DNA from: an uncultured Pelagibacteraceae bacterium
Lineage (GTDB): Bacteria > Pseudomonadota > Alphaproteobacteria > Pelagibacterales > Pelagibacteraceae
Assembly (NCBI GenBank): GCA_902604695.1
Contig: CACKZT010000005.1
Span: 1-57,660 of the forward strand
Direction: 5' to 3'
Length of the DNA stretch: 57,660 bases
Made by a program: the position numbers and the translations under genes. How positions within the stretch are numbered: the first letter of the stretch is position 1; the number at the start of each line of letters is the position of its first letter. This document shows positions 57,578-57,660 of this stretch, piece by piece. The notes under the pieces are model-generated. The model saw only the letters and a list, made by a program, of their open reading frames with translations. It was not told the DNA's origin and did not search any database.

Positions 57578-57660
57578 ATGGAAAGAGTAAATTTTCATTC
57601 GATTGAAAAAAAGTGGCAATCAAATTGGAATAAAAAAAAATTATATAGACCTAAAAGTAG
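57578..57660 (+). CDS. leuS: Leucyl-tRNA synthetase, first 27 codons
   Basis: ATG 57578 opens MERVNFHSIEKKWQSNW, the characteristic LeuRS N-terminus (NxxxIExKWQ-type). The gene runs off the right edge. Its place after a DUF3576 gene is the standard alphaproteobacterial order, so the call is strong despite the short length. Confidence 0.85.
   Translation, partial: MERVNFHSIEKKWQSNWNKKKLYRPKS

Overview
The window is a very AT-rich stretch of bacterial chromosome with tightly packed genes. Small genome style, A/T-biased codons, many overlapping gene ends, and several alphaproteobacterial signature genes and gene orders (RegB/RegA, Irr next to fabABI, murJ-trpS-nifU-tsaB-fur-miaB-phoH-ybeY-lnt-metK, DUF3576-leuS) point to a streamlined marine alphaproteobacterium of the SAR11/Pelagibacterales type. 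This placement is an inference from gene content, not from a marker-gene tree. I see no rRNA, tRNA, CRISPR, phage or insertion-sequence genes.

Layout: 1-4.8 kb holds the redox two-component pair RegA (cut by the left edge) and RegB, split by a three-gene polyamine operon (PLP decarboxylase, deoxyhypusine-synthase-like enzyme, agmatinase-like enzyme). 4.8-10 kb is the replication block gyrB-dnaN-dnaA plus rpsT, with gyrB interrupted by a one-base homopolymer shift. 10-16 kb is mutM and, divergently, ubiE-ubiB-coaBC-dut-thiF-like-SH3. 16-22 kb holds a 2OG dioxygenase, katG and irr on one strand and fabA-fabB-fabI on the other, with an Irr-box-like palindrome between irr and fabA. 22-28.6 kb is the translation/RNA block pnp-rpsO-rbfA-infB-nusA (minus strand). 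28.6-40.6 kb is the conserved metK-to-murJ block, closed at the metK end by a strong terminator. 40.7-46 kb holds maeB, rsmI joined in frame to a BON-domain lipoprotein, an LpoA-like activator and rdgB. 46-53 kb is the chaperone operon grpE-dnaK-dnaJ followed by dapB, nth and a PfkB kinase, with two small unknown membrane proteins. 53-57.7 kb holds pseudoazurin, a probable ArfA, an atypical winged-helix regulator, an L,D-transpeptidase, YggS, a ThiE-like protein, an outer-membrane porin, a DUF3576 lipoprotein and the start of leuS.

The genes are mostly housekeeping: replication, translation, fatty-acid and quinone synthesis, cell envelope, and redox/iron control. The unusual signals are structural. 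Two homopolymer-length events alter reading frames (gyrB and rsmI/lipoprotein). Divergent gene pairs have start codons that overlap or lie 2-11 bases apart. One terminator hairpin forms part of a coding sequence. Several genes expected from the conserved alphaproteobacterial order (recF, truB, rimP, trmB, rimI) are not at their usual places. No clear new multi-gene system such as a defence island is visible. The most promising leads are the polyamine operon, the irr-fabA control region and the ArfA/regulator/transpeptidase cluster.
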